From Fibrobacter sp. UWB13 (GTDB lineage Bacteria > Fibrobacterota > Fibrobacteria > Fibrobacterales > Fibrobacteraceae), in assembly GCF_900177805.1 (NCBI RefSeq), contig NZ_FXAX01000003.1:186001-250000 (forward strand): DNA of 64,000 nt, in the 5' to 3' direction. Below, piece after piece: positions 1 to 8,089 of the stretch. Every line of letters begins with the position of its first letter. Within the stretch, counting starts at the first letter, position 1. The notes under the pieces were generated by a model that was not told the origin of the DNA, searched no databases, and saw only the letters and a list, made by a program, of their open reading frames with translations. Position numbers and translations under genes: made by a program.

Positions 1-1418
1 AGCGCCGCGAAAATCAAAAGATTCGCGGGCATGAACGCCAGATTGATTTGGGGAACGTGATGGCAGCGAAAGCGCGCCTCCCGTTCCAACTGACCGCCGG
101 TCAGGACGCGGCGCTGAATACAATCATTGACGGTCTCAATGGCAAAAAGCAGTTCCACGCACTGTTGCAGGGCGACGTGGGCTGCGGAAAGACCGTCGTT
201 GCCATGCTCGCCATTATGGCGGTCTGCGGAGCAGGCGAACAATGCGCTTTGATGGTCCCGACTGACATTCTCGCCCGCCAGCATTTCAAATCGCTCAAGC
301 CGTTCTTTGATGCGGCTGGTATCCGCGTGCATCTGCTTGTCGGGGCAACTCCCGCCGCCGAAAAGAAGGTGATTCTCGGTGAACTCCAGATGGGGCTTTG
401 CAACGTTGTCATCGGAACGCACGCGCTCTTTAGCAAAGATGTTTTCTTTGCAAAGCTCGGGCTCGTGATTATCGACGAACAGCACCGTTTCGGCGTGAGC
501 CAGCGCGAAGCGCTGCTCGCCAAAGGCGACTACCCCGACATGCTCGTCATGAGCGCTACGCCGATTCCGCGAAGCCTCGCGATGACGCTTTACGGCGATT
601 TAAAAGTCATCAGCATCAAGGAAAAGCCGGCAGGCCGTAAGCCTATCAAGACGCGTCTCGTGAACGCCGCAAAGCGCGAATCGATGAAGCAGTTTATTTG
701 CAAGGAAGCCGCCGGCGGAAATCTTTGCTACTGGATTGCAAGCCGCGTGAACGCCGATGGCTCAGACAGCACCGACGAAAGCAACGCCCGCAGTGTCGAT
801 GACATCGTGAACGAAATGCGTGCCTTTATCGCCGCCTTCGGCCACACCGATGTGAGCATTGCAAAGCTCAAAGTTGCAGGCGTCCACGGTCAAATGGACG
901 ACACGCAAAGAGACGAAATCATCAAGCAGTTTGCAGCAGGCGAAATCCAGATTCTAGTTGCTACAACCGTTATCGAAGTCGGCGTGAACGTCCCTGCCGC
1001 AAATCTCATGGTCATCGACCAGCCAGACCGATTCGGTCTAGCGCAGCTTCACCAGCTGCGCGGCCGCGTAGGCCGTGGCAATCAAGAAGCCTGGTGCTTC
1101 TTGATGACACCCGAAGGCGAAGCCGCCGAAACGAGCATGGAGCGCCTCTCGCAATTTGCCGCTACCGAAGACGGCTTTGAGATTGCAGAACTCGACCTGA
1201 AAACTCGCGGCGCCGGAAACCTCGAAGGCAACGAACAGAGCGGAGCCTGGGTATTCCGCTGGTTCGACTGGATTCACGACCAGGAGCTCATTTCGCAAAC
1301 GCTCGAACGAGCAGAACACATATTAAAAGACGGTTCCGCATTCAACGAAACCGCCAAAGAAAAAATCCAAACCTGGTACAACGAGAAGCCCTCGGCAAAC
1401 GAGGACGGTGTCCATTAA
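1..1418 (+). CDS. recG: ATP-dependent DNA helicase RecG, C-terminal part (5' end outside the window)
   Basis: RecG remodels stalled replication forks and branched DNA in the cytoplasm. The reading frame is open to the left edge, so the gene starts upstream and the apparent TTG start at 48 is internal. Visible helicase motifs are Walker A (GDVGCGKT), the DEQH box (IIDEQHRFGV), motif III (MSATPIP) and motif VI (QLRGRVGRG), followed by the RecG C-terminal tail. The N-terminal wedge/OB domain is not in the window. It converges on the minus-strand genes that follow, only 3 bases from the next stop codon. Identification is firm from the motif set and order. Confidence 0.95.
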   Translation, partial: RRENQKIRGHERQIDLGNVMAAKARLPFQLTAGQDAALNTIIDGLNGKKQFHALLQGDVGCGKTVVAMLAIMAVCGAGEQCALMVPTDILARQHFKSLKPFFDAAGIRVHLLVGATPAAEKKVILGELQMGLCNVVIGTHALFSKDVFFAKLGLVIIDEQHRFGVSQREALLAKGDYPDMLVMSATPIPRSLAMTLYGDLKVISIKEKPAGRKPIKTRLVNAAKRESMKQFICKEAAGGNLCYWIASRVNADGSDSTDESNARSVDDIVNEMRAFIAAFGHTDVSIAKLKVAGVHGQMDDTQRDEIIKQFAAGEIQILVATTVIEVGVNVPAANLMVIDQPDRFGLAQLHQLRGRVGRGNQEAWCFLMTPEGEAAETSMERLSQFAATEDGFEIAELDLKTRGAGNLEGNEQSGAWVFRWFDWIHDQELISQTLERAEHILKDGSAFNETAKEKIQTWYNEKPSANEDGVH

Positions 1419-1421
1419 AAA

Positions 1422-1778
1422 TTAGAGCAAGCGCGTCATCGTTCCGACAACAAGAGCGATCAAGACAACGTTCAAGAAGAACATCGCGCGGCGCACAATC
1501 AAAAAGAAAATAGACTGCCAATGGAAAATGTGGTCGGTCGGGTTGATAAGTTCCTTCGCCGCCAAGAACACATTGATACCACCCGTCATCACGAGCATCA
1601 AAGCCCCCGGGAAATAGCCCTCGTTCCATACGAGAACCGTAAGCCACGCACCTGCAATCATGGCGATAATGCCGATGATAATTTCGACACGCATAAAAAT
1701 GCGCTTGACTTCGCGAGCACGCTTCCGACGATTCTCGCGAGCAGCCTCGTCTTGATTCTTTTCTTCATCCGTCGCCAT
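1422..1778 (-). CDS. small membrane protein with basic N-terminus, unknown function
   Basis: The protein has 118 residues when started at the ATG at 1778, which has an AAAGG ribosome site upstream; a TTG two codons earlier is also possible. A charged, Lys/Arg/Glu-rich cytoplasmic N-terminus of about 28 residues is followed by about three hydrophobic segments, so it is probably an inner-membrane protein. It starts 20 bases after the stop of the outer-membrane barrel gene and is probably co-transcribed with it. I do not recognise a family. Confidence 0.7.
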   Translation of the reverse strand: MATDEEKNQDEAARENRRKRAREVKRIFMRVEIIIGIIAMIAGAWLTVLVWNEGYFPGALMLVMTGGINVFLAAKELINPTDHIFHWQSIFFLIVRRAMFFLNVVLIALVVGTMTRLL

Positions 1779-1798
1779 GTTCAAATACCTTTAAAAGT

Positions 1799-3523
1799 TT
1801 ATAGTGAATACGATGTCGTCACAGAGTAATGCGCATCGCCCTTGCGTTTTCCATTCAGCGGGAAGCTCACATCAAGTTTATTGATCAAACGGGTAATAGA
1901 CTTCGTTTGAGCCAAGCGGATGCCAAAGCCCGCCACATAAATCAAATCCTTACGATTAATGTCTTTTACGCAAGCAGCCGTTTCGCCAACACTTCCAAAT
2001 GCGACCACAACCGGAGCCAACGTCAAAATTTCAAAATCAGGAAACCAGCGCTGTTCCAAGTTTCCATAAACGCGAGCTTGCCCAGAATAATACCCCGTCG
2101 GGAAACCGACAAATCCATCAGAGCCACCAAGCGTCAACTGGTAACCAAGCTTGGCATCGTCATACAAATCCAACTGTCCCGACAGTGCCGTCGAAAAACG
2201 CGTACTCGGATGGAAGATGTATTCGCCATTTACACGGCCATAAAAATCGCGACGCTTACCATGATCCAGATAAAACTTCATATAAGACTTAAGCGTCAAA
2301 TGATGATTATCACGACCAAGATAAAGGTCTGTCCAAAAATCTAAACGGATATCGTTGTTATCGGAACCAAGTTGTTCGTAATTCTTCGAAATTTGAGCCT
2401 TGACGGAAAACCCCTTATCAATATCTTCGGTCCACCTGACGTTGTGGAAATTCTTGATTCTTTCGTAACGAATATTGGAGTACATCACATAAAAACCAAG
2501 GCGGGAATCCTTGCGTTCTGGCACCCAGTCATTCGCCGCAACAGCAGAATCAATGGCATAAGTCTTTTCGCCATCAACAAATTGATAGAGTCCTACACGA
2601 CCATTATCAGCCGTTTCGCGCAAGTAATCATACGTTGCGCCCAAGTAGAACTTACGCTGTGCACCACCAAAAGATCGGCTCAAACGGAAGCTCAGAGAAT
2701 CGTTAATGAAGTCTTTCAGTTGCATCAACTTCACAGACTTTTTCCCATTGAACTGCTGCAGCGAATCCAGACTCTTTTTCGGCAGAACTTCGACCGCGCC
2801 ATGCGGCAAATCGCCGTTTCCATAGATGTACGTTATCCGCTTATTTTTCAAGCCCTCAAGTGTGTACGCCCACTGGTTCACGCTACGGCTGAGGAACGGC
2901 ACGTACATTTTCCAGCTTGCCAAGTAACCATCCGTATTGTAGCTGTACAAAAGGTCTAAATGGTTGTAGCGGAAAAGGAAATGCGGGTCGCCATATTCCA
3001 ACTGCCACATGTCGCGGAACTCGTCATGTCCAAAGTAAAAGCCAAGCTTTTGACCAAGCCCAAGGAAATTGCTTTCCTGAACGCCGATACCCCAAACCAG
3101 GTTGTCATAGCTCCACTCACTTCCCGAAAAACCTAAAGCAAAAGGAATCGTCAACGTCCAGTTATCGCTCGTTTGGACCGTCACGACATTTTTGCCTTCT
3201 TCATCGGCAACAGAAATACTGGCATCAGAAAGGAATTTCTGATCACGCAAAAAACGTTCCGCTTCCAAAAGCAAGTTCAAGTTGACGAGGTCACCTTTGT
3301 CAAAAAGCAAAAGCTTACTCACCGTAGATTCGCGGGTTTCGATATGCACCCAGTTCAGAATGTCATACGCCCACCGGTCGTACTTCGTATGCGCCTTGGA
3401 ATCGTCAAAGGCATCGCCAATATTGTAGCGGATTTCGTCAACACGGAAAACGGCATTAGAATCGACCACATCCGCAAAGGATGCAGCCGCAAAACTCAAC
3501 AAACAAAATATCAATTTTTTCAC
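1799..3523 (-). CDS. BamA/TamA-like outer-membrane beta-barrel protein with POTRA domain
   Basis: About 574 residues. A signal peptide (KKLIFCLLSFAAASFA) is followed by a POTRA-like segment (around residues 20-120, ending in a KNVVTVQTSDNW strand). A long alternating aromatic/polar stretch with a terminal aromatic residue is typical of a 16-strand barrel of the surface-antigen D15 class. The start is uncertain: the frame opens at a TTG at 3538, but the GTG at 3523 puts the signal peptide at the N-terminus. A TATATT sits just upstream of that GTG and no Shine-Dalgarno sequence is seen. The family acts in outer-membrane protein or lipid assembly; the substrate is unknown. It is distinct from the true bamA in this window. 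Confidence 0.8.
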   Translation of the reverse strand: MKKLIFCLLSFAAASFADVVDSNAVFRVDEIRYNIGDAFDDSKAHTKYDRWAYDILNWVHIETRESTVSKLLLFDKGDLVNLNLLLEAERFLRDQKFLSDASISVADEEGKNVVTVQTSDNWTLTIPFALGFSGSEWSYDNLVWGIGVQESNFLGLGQKLGFYFGHDEFRDMWQLEYGDPHFLFRYNHLDLLYSYNTDGYLASWKMYVPFLSRSVNQWAYTLEGLKNKRITYIYGNGDLPHGAVEVLPKKSLDSLQQFNGKKSVKLMQLKDFINDSLSFRLSRSFGGAQRKFYLGATYDYLRETADNGRVGLYQFVDGEKTYAIDSAVAANDWVPERKDSRLGFYVMYSNIRYERIKNFHNVRWTEDIDKGFSVKAQISKNYEQLGSDNNDIRLDFWTDLYLGRDNHHLTLKSYMKFYLDHGKRRDFYGRVNGEYIFHPSTRFSTALSGQLDLYDDAKLGYQLTLGGSDGFVGFPTGYYSGQARVYGNLEQRWFPDFEILTLAPVVVAFGSVGETAACVKDINRKDLIYVAGFGIRLAQTKSITRLINKLDVSFPLNGKRKGDAHYSVTTSYSL

Positions 3524-3591
3524 GGCAAGAATATACAATTTTAGACGATAGAAGAAAGACGAAAGACGAGAGATTTCGCCGAATTCTATAC

Positions 3592-3620
3592 TTGCACGTT
3601 CCCGTCGCTTTTTCTACATT
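3592..3620 (+). promoter_or_regulatory. sigma70-type promoter of rnpB
   Basis: TTGCAC at 3592-3597 and TACATT at 3615-3620 are separated by exactly 17 bases and end about 7 bases before the expected 5' end of the RNase P RNA. Confidence 0.75.
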
Positions 3621-3626
3621 TTGCCG

Positions 3627-3995
3627 CGGGTAGCGGATGGCCGCCGGCAGCGAGCAATCAAAGCTGGAGGAAAGTCCGGGCACCGCAGGGCATGATGCTG
3701 GATAACGTCCAGGCGCGGTAACGCGACAGAAAGTGCAGCAGAGAATAGACCGCCCGCAGCAATGCGGGTAAGGGTGAAACGGCGAGGTAAGAGCTCACCG
3801 CACGACTGGTGACAGAAGTGGCTAGGTAAACCTCATCCGGTGCAAGACCAAGCAGGATTCCGTTCGAAAGAACCTGGTGCGGCCCGTGCCAGCTGGATAT
3901 CCGGGTAGGTCGCTTGAGGCGGTCGGTAACGATTCGTCCAGAGAGATGGTCATCGCTTCGCAAGAAGTACAGAACCCGGCTTATAACTACTCAAC
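3627..3995 (+). ncRNA. rnpB: RNase P RNA, bacterial type A
   Basis: This is the catalytic RNA that trims tRNA 5' leaders. The diagnostic conserved blocks are present: GAGGAAAGTCCGGGC near the 5' end (from 3667), the internal GGTAAGGGTGAAACGGCGAGGTAAGAG-type region (about 3767-3793), and ACAGAACCCGGCTTAT near the 3' end (3969-3984). The GGGTAG near 3628 can pair with CTACTC at 3987-3992 as helix P1. Length of about 370 nt is normal for type A. The ends are inferred from P1 and the promoter and may be off by a few bases. Confidence 0.95.
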
Positions 3996-3999
3996 TTTG

Positions 4000-4037
4000 A
4001 AGGCTTCCGCGACAAACGGAAGCCTTCTCCTTTTTAG
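4000..4037 (+). terminator. intrinsic terminator of rnpB
   Basis: The inverted repeat AAGGCTTCCG / CGGAAGCCTT has a 7-base loop and is followed by CTCCTTTTT. Confidence 0.85.
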
Positions 4038-4057
4038 ACAAGGGAGGGGTCGCGAAT

Positions 4058-4702
4058 CTACAAACTCACGAACTTGCGCATGCCCGCAAAAGTGACTGCA
4101 AGGCTAACAATCATAGAAACAGTCAACACAATCAGCGGCACAAATAAATTGCTCAAAAAAGCTTCGTGACCAAGTTGTACAAGCAACAGAAGCGGAATAA
4201 TGAAAAAAAGCGTCATGTGGGTCGCTGCACGGACGGTTTTAACACGAAGCGAAACCATCAGAGAAAACGCAGTCGTCAACAGCACCGCCGAAAGTGCTCC
4301 AAGCATCGAAGCCACCGCCGCAGTTACCGTAATTTCGGAATGAGAAAACCAGTAACCAAGCTGCGCCAAAAGCGCAAACACCAGCGGGAATGGAAGAATC
4401 GCAAACAGTTTGCCCCAAAACAGTTTCGCCGGCGCAATCGGAGAGAGCTGTAAAAGTTCCAGCGAATTGCGTTCGCGCTCGCCCGCAAAACTGTCACCCG
4501 CCAAAGGAGCGCCCATCGGAGCCATCAGACAGCCGAGCAAAAGCATCATGTAGCTTTCCATGCCCTGCATAATTTCGCCACCGTAACGCGACACAGCAAT
4601 CGCCTGGCTCGCCGCGAGAATCATCGGCGGGATGATGAACGGAATCCAGAAACGCGGATCCCTGAAAATCAGTCGAAGTTCGTGTTTAAAAACGTGGAGC
4701 AT
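4058..4702 (-). CDS. ABC-2 type transporter permease (orphan)
   Basis: A 214-residue membrane protein of the ABC-2 permease family, which works with a separate ATPase to export drugs, lipids, polysaccharides or ions. There are about six hydrophobic segments. After the second comes the family signature loop (GDSFAGERERNSLELL), the coupling helix seen in NatB/CcmB-like permeases. The start ATG follows AGGTTAG. No ATP-binding subunit is adjacent on either side: upstream lies the phased repeat array, downstream rnpB. The protein is about half the size of a NatB-type permease but normal for a CcmB-sized one. The substrate cannot be told. Confidence 0.8.
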   Translation of the reverse strand: MLHVFKHELRLIFRDPRFWIPFIIPPMILAASQAIAVSRYGGEIMQGMESYMMLLLGCLMAPMGAPLAGDSFAGERERNSLELLQLSPIAPAKLFWGKLFAILPFPLVFALLAQLGYWFSHSEITVTAAVASMLGALSAVLLTTAFSLMVSLRVKTVRAATHMTLFFIIPLLLLVQLGHEAFLSNLFVPLIVLTVSMIVSLAVTFAGMRKFVSL

Positions 4703-4783
4703 ATATCTAACCTAGAACTTAGCAAAAAAAGAGCTCGAGCAGGGGCAATTTAAATGCACGCGAAGTACGATTTTGGCCATTTG

Positions 4784-5000
4784 ATGCTACTAATTTTAGA
4801 TTTTTCCATTTTCAGTAGCATAAATTCTACTTTATCCACAATATTTATAGATAAAAACACTTTTCGCGTGCTACAAAATTCGCATTTTGACCTTTTTTGT
4901 AGTACAAATCCAGCGGACAAGCTCAAAATCGGCCTACATTTCGCTTAATTTGTCCCAAAATTATGCTACAAAAACGGAGAATTCACCCATTTAGTAGCAT
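4784..5000. repeat. phased inverted-repeat array, copy 1 (three 38-bp units)
   Basis: Three units at 4784-4821, 4868-4905 and 4963-5000 are each exactly 38 bp. Each begins with a half-site of the form RTGCTACWRA and ends with its reverse complement. Unit starts are 84 and 95 bases apart. A degenerate extra half-site TTCTACTTTAT lies at 4825, 41 bases from the first unit start. A second copy with the same layout lies at 52517-52732. The array fills the 397-bp gap between the divergent permease and small-membrane-protein genes; no gene is seen in it. Confidence 0.9.
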
Positions 5001-5056
5001 ATTTCTGCATTTTCCGTATCACTTTTCGCACCAATTTGCTTCAGAGTACACAAAAA

Positions 5057-5074
5057 AGTATATTAGCATATACT
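5057..5074. promoter_or_regulatory. palindrome AGTATAT-TAGC-ATATACT upstream of the 5100 gene
   Basis: Seven-base perfect arms flank TAGC. The right arm contains TATACT, a plausible -10 box, about 26 bases before the next start codon. It could be a promoter with an overlapping operator; the role is inferred. Confidence 0.35.
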
Positions 5075-5099
5075 CTTAAACATAAACACACAACTTTTT

Positions 5100-5435
5100 A
5101 TGAGCGACAATTTTAAAAACAAACTCTCCGTGTGGGCGGTTTTTAGTGCCGGCGGGCTTATATTTGGGGCTTTTCTAACTCCTCTTTTCGGCTTTAAAAA
5201 AGCGCTCTACATATTCCTTGCATATTCGCTTTTTTCTGCAATAAGTATTTTCGTTTTTGGGAAATTTCCCGGACGAAGGAACATATTCAAGAAAACCGAT
5301 AATATGTACATCGACGATTATTTTTCGGAAGAAGACAACCACGGCGACGAAACCGACAAATTCGACGAAATTATGGGCATAAAGGAAAAAGAAAAATCCT
5401 TTGACGAGTTCATCGCCGCAAGGAAGAAAGAATGA
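5100..5435 (+). CDS. small membrane protein with acidic C-terminus, unknown function
   Basis: 111 residues. Two hydrophobic segments (around residues 10-30 and 34-55) precede a highly charged, acidic tail (around 70-111). The next gene starts inside its last codons (ATGA overlap at 5432), so the two are translationally coupled. I recognise no family. It lies just downstream of the phased repeat array. Confidence 0.65.
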   Translation: MSDNFKNKLSVWAVFSAGGLIFGAFLTPLFGFKKALYIFLAYSLFSAISIFVFGKFPGRRNIFKKTDNMYIDDYFSEEDNHGDETDKFDEIMGIKEKEKSFDEFIAARKKE

Positions 5436-5632
5436 TTTACTTACTTTCATTTTGCTTATTCACTTTTTTGCTGATAGAAACGCTTATTACTAAAGAAATA
5501 AAACTGAAGGGACCACGAACAACTTTAAAAGACAATCCAAATACTTACAAGCTATTTGTTATTACCTATTCCGCTTTAATTTTATTTTCTTTAATAACCT
5601 TTTTTCTTGACTTATTCGGATTGATCGAATAA
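5432..5632 (+). CDS. small membrane protein, unknown function
   Basis: 66 residues with two hydrophobic helices separated by a short basic loop. It overlaps the preceding gene by four bases, which argues for a real two-gene operon. A strong terminator follows at 5650. No recognisable family. Confidence 0.6.
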   Translation: MIYLLSFCLFTFLLIETLITKEIKLKGPRTTLKDNPNTYKLFVITYSALILFSLITFFLDLFGLIE

Positions 5633-5649
5633 AAGCTTAAAAACAAAAA

Positions 5650-5676
5650 GGGACTCTTTCGAGTCCCGTTTTTTTT
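5650..5676. terminator. intrinsic terminator shared by two convergent operons
   Basis: GGGACTC-TTTC-GAGTCCC is followed by GTTTTTTTT on the plus strand and preceded by an A-run that serves the minus strand. It sits between the small membrane-protein operon and ettA. Confidence 0.85.
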
Positions 5677-7369
5677 AGTCGCGCTTGAGCGTCTTGTACT
5701 TGATCGGCTTCGGATTGTCGGCGTCTTCACCGAGGCGCTTGCGACGATCAGCTTCGTATTCGCTCCAGTTGCCTTCGAACCACACGACCTTCGAATCACC
5801 TTCGTAAGCGAGGATGTGCGTTGCAATACGGTCAAGGAACCAGCGGTCATGCGAGATAATCACAGCGCAGCCTGCGAACTTAAGGATAGCCTGTTCGAGA
5901 GCCTGCAATGTTTCGATGTCCAAATCGTTCGTCGGTTCGTCGAGGAACAAGAGGTTGCCCGGCTTCTGCAAGTTCTTTGCCATGAGCACGCGGTTGCGTT
6001 CACCACCAGAGAGCTGCGAGAGTTTCTTCTGCTGGGCTGCACCCGTGAAATTGAAGAGACCGCAGTAAGCACGGCCATTCATCTTGCGGTCGCCCACCAA
6101 GATTTCGTCATTGCCACCCGTGATGGATTCCCAAACCGTCTTGGAATCGTCCAAGCTTTCGCGGCCCTGTTCCATACTGATGATTTCGACAGTTTCGCCA
6201 ATCTTGAGCGTACCGCCATCCGGCTTTTCCTGGCCCATGATCATCTTGAACAAAGTCGTTTTACCAGCACCATTCGGACCGATAATGCCCACGATGCCCG
6301 AGCGCGGCAAGCTGAAATTCAAATCGTCAAACAGCACCTTTTCGCCAAAGGCCTTCTGCAAATGTTCCGCCTGAATGACGACATCGCCCAAGCGCTTGCC
6401 GTTTGCAATGTGGATCTGAGCCACCTTGATCTGTTCCTTGGAATCTTCGGCCAAGAGTTCTTCGTAAGCCTTGAGACGAGCCTTACTCTTTGCTTGGCGA
6501 GCCTTCGGACTCTGCTTGACCCATTCCTGTTCGCGAGCGAGGCGCTTCTGACGGTCAGATTCACCCTTTTCTTCGTTCTTCATGCGTTCAAGCTTTTGGT
6601 CAAGCCACTGGGCGTAATTGCCTTCCCAAGGAATGCCGCGACCGCGGTCAATTTCCAAAATCCAGTTCGTTACGTTGTCAAGGAAGTAACGATCATGCGT
6701 CACGAGAATCACAGAACCCTTGTATTCGCGGAGGTGGCGTTCAAGCCATGCAACCGTTTCGGCATCCAAGTGGTTCGTCGGTTCATCCAAGAGCAACAAA
6801 TCCGGTTCTTCGAGGAGCAAGCGGCAGAGAGCCACGCGGCGCTTTTCACCACCAGAAAGGTTTGTCACCGGCCAATCGCCCGGCGGGCAGCGGAGAGCGT
6901 CCATTGCAATTTCAATGTTGCGGTCGAGGCTCCACAAGTCCTGAGCGTCGATGATATCCTGAAGCTTTGCCTGTTCGTCGAGGAGCTTGTTCATCTCGTC
7001 GTCTTCCATCGGTTCAGCAAACTTCATGGAAATTTCGTTGAAGCGGTCAAGTACAGCCTGCTTTTTAGCGACGGCCTGCATCACATTTTCCTTGACGGTC
7101 AAGTTCGGGTCAAGCTGCGGTTCCTGCGGCAAGTAGCCTGCGGTGCGACCCGGTTCAATCCAAGCTTCGCCCTGGAATTCCTTGTCAATGCCCGCCATGA
7201 TGCGGAGGAGCGTAGACTTACCGGCACCATTCTGGCCGATAATACCAATCTTTGCGCCATAGTAGAAGCTCAAAGAAATGTCCTTCAGCACCTCTTTGTT
7301 AGGCGGATAGGACTTGGTCATTTTGTACATGTAGAAAACGAATTTTTCTGCTTTGTTTTGTTCGGCCAT
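5675..7369 (-). CDS. ettA: energy-dependent translational throttle protein EttA (ABC-F ATPase)
   Basis: 564 residues, close to the E. coli length. EttA binds the ribosomal E site and gates the first elongation step according to ATP/ADP level. There are two ABC domains: Walker A GQNGAGKST with signature LSGGEKRRVAL and LLLLDEPTNHLD, then GPNGAGKTT with LSGGERNRVLM and LLFLDEPTNDLD. The charged linker between them (about residues 255-320) is the P-site tRNA interaction motif of ABC-F proteins. The N-terminal PPNK..LKDISLSF and GYLPQEPQL segments are typical of EttA rather than Uup or YheS. A cytosolic housekeeping gene. Confidence 0.95.
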   Translation of the reverse strand: MAEQNKAEKFVFYMYKMTKSYPPNKEVLKDISLSFYYGAKIGIIGQNGAGKSTLLRIMAGIDKEFQGEAWIEPGRTAGYLPQEPQLDPNLTVKENVMQAVAKKQAVLDRFNEISMKFAEPMEDDEMNKLLDEQAKLQDIIDAQDLWSLDRNIEIAMDALRCPPGDWPVTNLSGGEKRRVALCRLLLEEPDLLLLDEPTNHLDAETVAWLERHLREYKGSVILVTHDRYFLDNVTNWILEIDRGRGIPWEGNYAQWLDQKLERMKNEEKGESDRQKRLAREQEWVKQSPKARQAKSKARLKAYEELLAEDSKEQIKVAQIHIANGKRLGDVVIQAEHLQKAFGEKVLFDDLNFSLPRSGIVGIIGPNGAGKTTLFKMIMGQEKPDGGTLKIGETVEIISMEQGRESLDDSKTVWESITGGNDEILVGDRKMNGRAYCGLFNFTGAAQQKKLSQLSGGERNRVLMAKNLQKPGNLLFLDEPTNDLDIETLQALEQAILKFAGCAVIISHDRWFLDRIATHILAYEGDSKVVWFEGNWSEYEADRRKRLGEDADNPKPIKYKTLKRD

Positions 7370-7372
7370 ATT

Positions 7373-7407
7373 TTAGTGATTAATGGTTAGTGATTAGAGG
7401 TTAGCGG
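7373..7407. repeat. 14-bp imperfect tandem repeat
   Basis: TTAGTGATTAATGG, TTAGTGATTAGAGG and a partial TTAGCGG follow one another in the 54-bp gap between the ettA start and the end of the DUF4405 gene. Confidence 0.7.
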
Positions 7408-7423
7408 CCATGCCGCAGTTTAA

Positions 7424-8089
7424 TTATGCATTCCTAATATAGAAATATCTGTTCAGAGCCAACATTACAAGCTGCATTACCACAGCGAATAGCGCCATAA
7501 TAGCGATGTAATCCAAAGTAAATAGCAGATATCCGTGCTCCAGATCCAAAGAAAAGAACGGTTGTTGAAGCGTCATGTATTTCCACAAGCCTCGTTCGAT
7601 AAAGGCATAAATTCCATAAACGCCAAGAACCGAAACCACGCCCATCGCAACCTTTCCGCGAACAAACAGCGACAAATGAAGCCCAATGTGAAGCGAAACA
7701 AAAAACAAATACCAATGGCTCGCAAGCATGTGCGCCGTGCGGGCAAAGCTCGTACAACTTTCAATACCAATCCACGCGAATACGTGATTTGAAAGAATTA
7801 CCCCACTAATCATCAAGAAAAGCACACATAAAATAACACTGCCATTAATGACAGTCCGCACAATCCGCAGTGCATTGTACTTTCCTTTGAGCAGCCCCTT
7901 GATCCACGCACGATTCACAACAAGATGCGTTACCCAGAGCACGAATAAAATCACACCTAGAGTTTCATGAACCAAGTCGCTATCAAAAGACTCGTCGAAA
8001 GCCTCATAAAAAAAGTTACACCCACCCATTAAAACCAAGGTGAGTGCAGCCATCGCAATATCTAAAGCACACCGAGAAATTTTAACCAC
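7424..8089 (-). CDS. DUF4405-like membrane protein (putative b-type cytochrome)
   Basis: 221 residues with about five or six transmembrane helices and histidines placed inside helices (VHETLGVILFVLWVTH; SHWYLFFVSLHIGLHLSLF). This resembles DUF4405 and the cytochrome b561/DsbB-type haem membrane proteins. A role in membrane electron transfer is inferred. The 5' end overlaps the flavodoxin gene by 28 bases, indicating one operon; an internal ATG 12 codons later would remove the overlap but would cut into the first helix. Confidence 0.7.
   Translation of the reverse strand: MVKISRCALDIAMAALTLVLMGGCNFFYEAFDESFDSDLVHETLGVILFVLWVTHLVVNRAWIKGLLKGKYNALRIVRTVINGSVILCVLFLMISGVILSNHVFAWIGIESCTSFARTAHMLASHWYLFFVSLHIGLHLSLFVRGKVAMGVVSVLGVYGIYAFIERGLWKYMTLQQPFFSLDLEHGYLLFTLDYIAIMALFAVVMQLVMLALNRYFYIRNA

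Noticed and set aside
4754-4948. 64-residue ORF within the phased array
   Set aside because: It spans the repeat units, has no ribosome site and is not matched by an ORF in the second array copy.
4784-5000. CRISPR array
   Set aside because: The units are inverted pairs rather than identical direct repeats, there are only three, gaps between units differ (46 and 57 bp), and no cas genes are in the window.
5816-7390. 524-residue plus-strand ORF opposite ettA
   Set aside because: Antisense shadow; the ABC-F motifs are on the minus strand.
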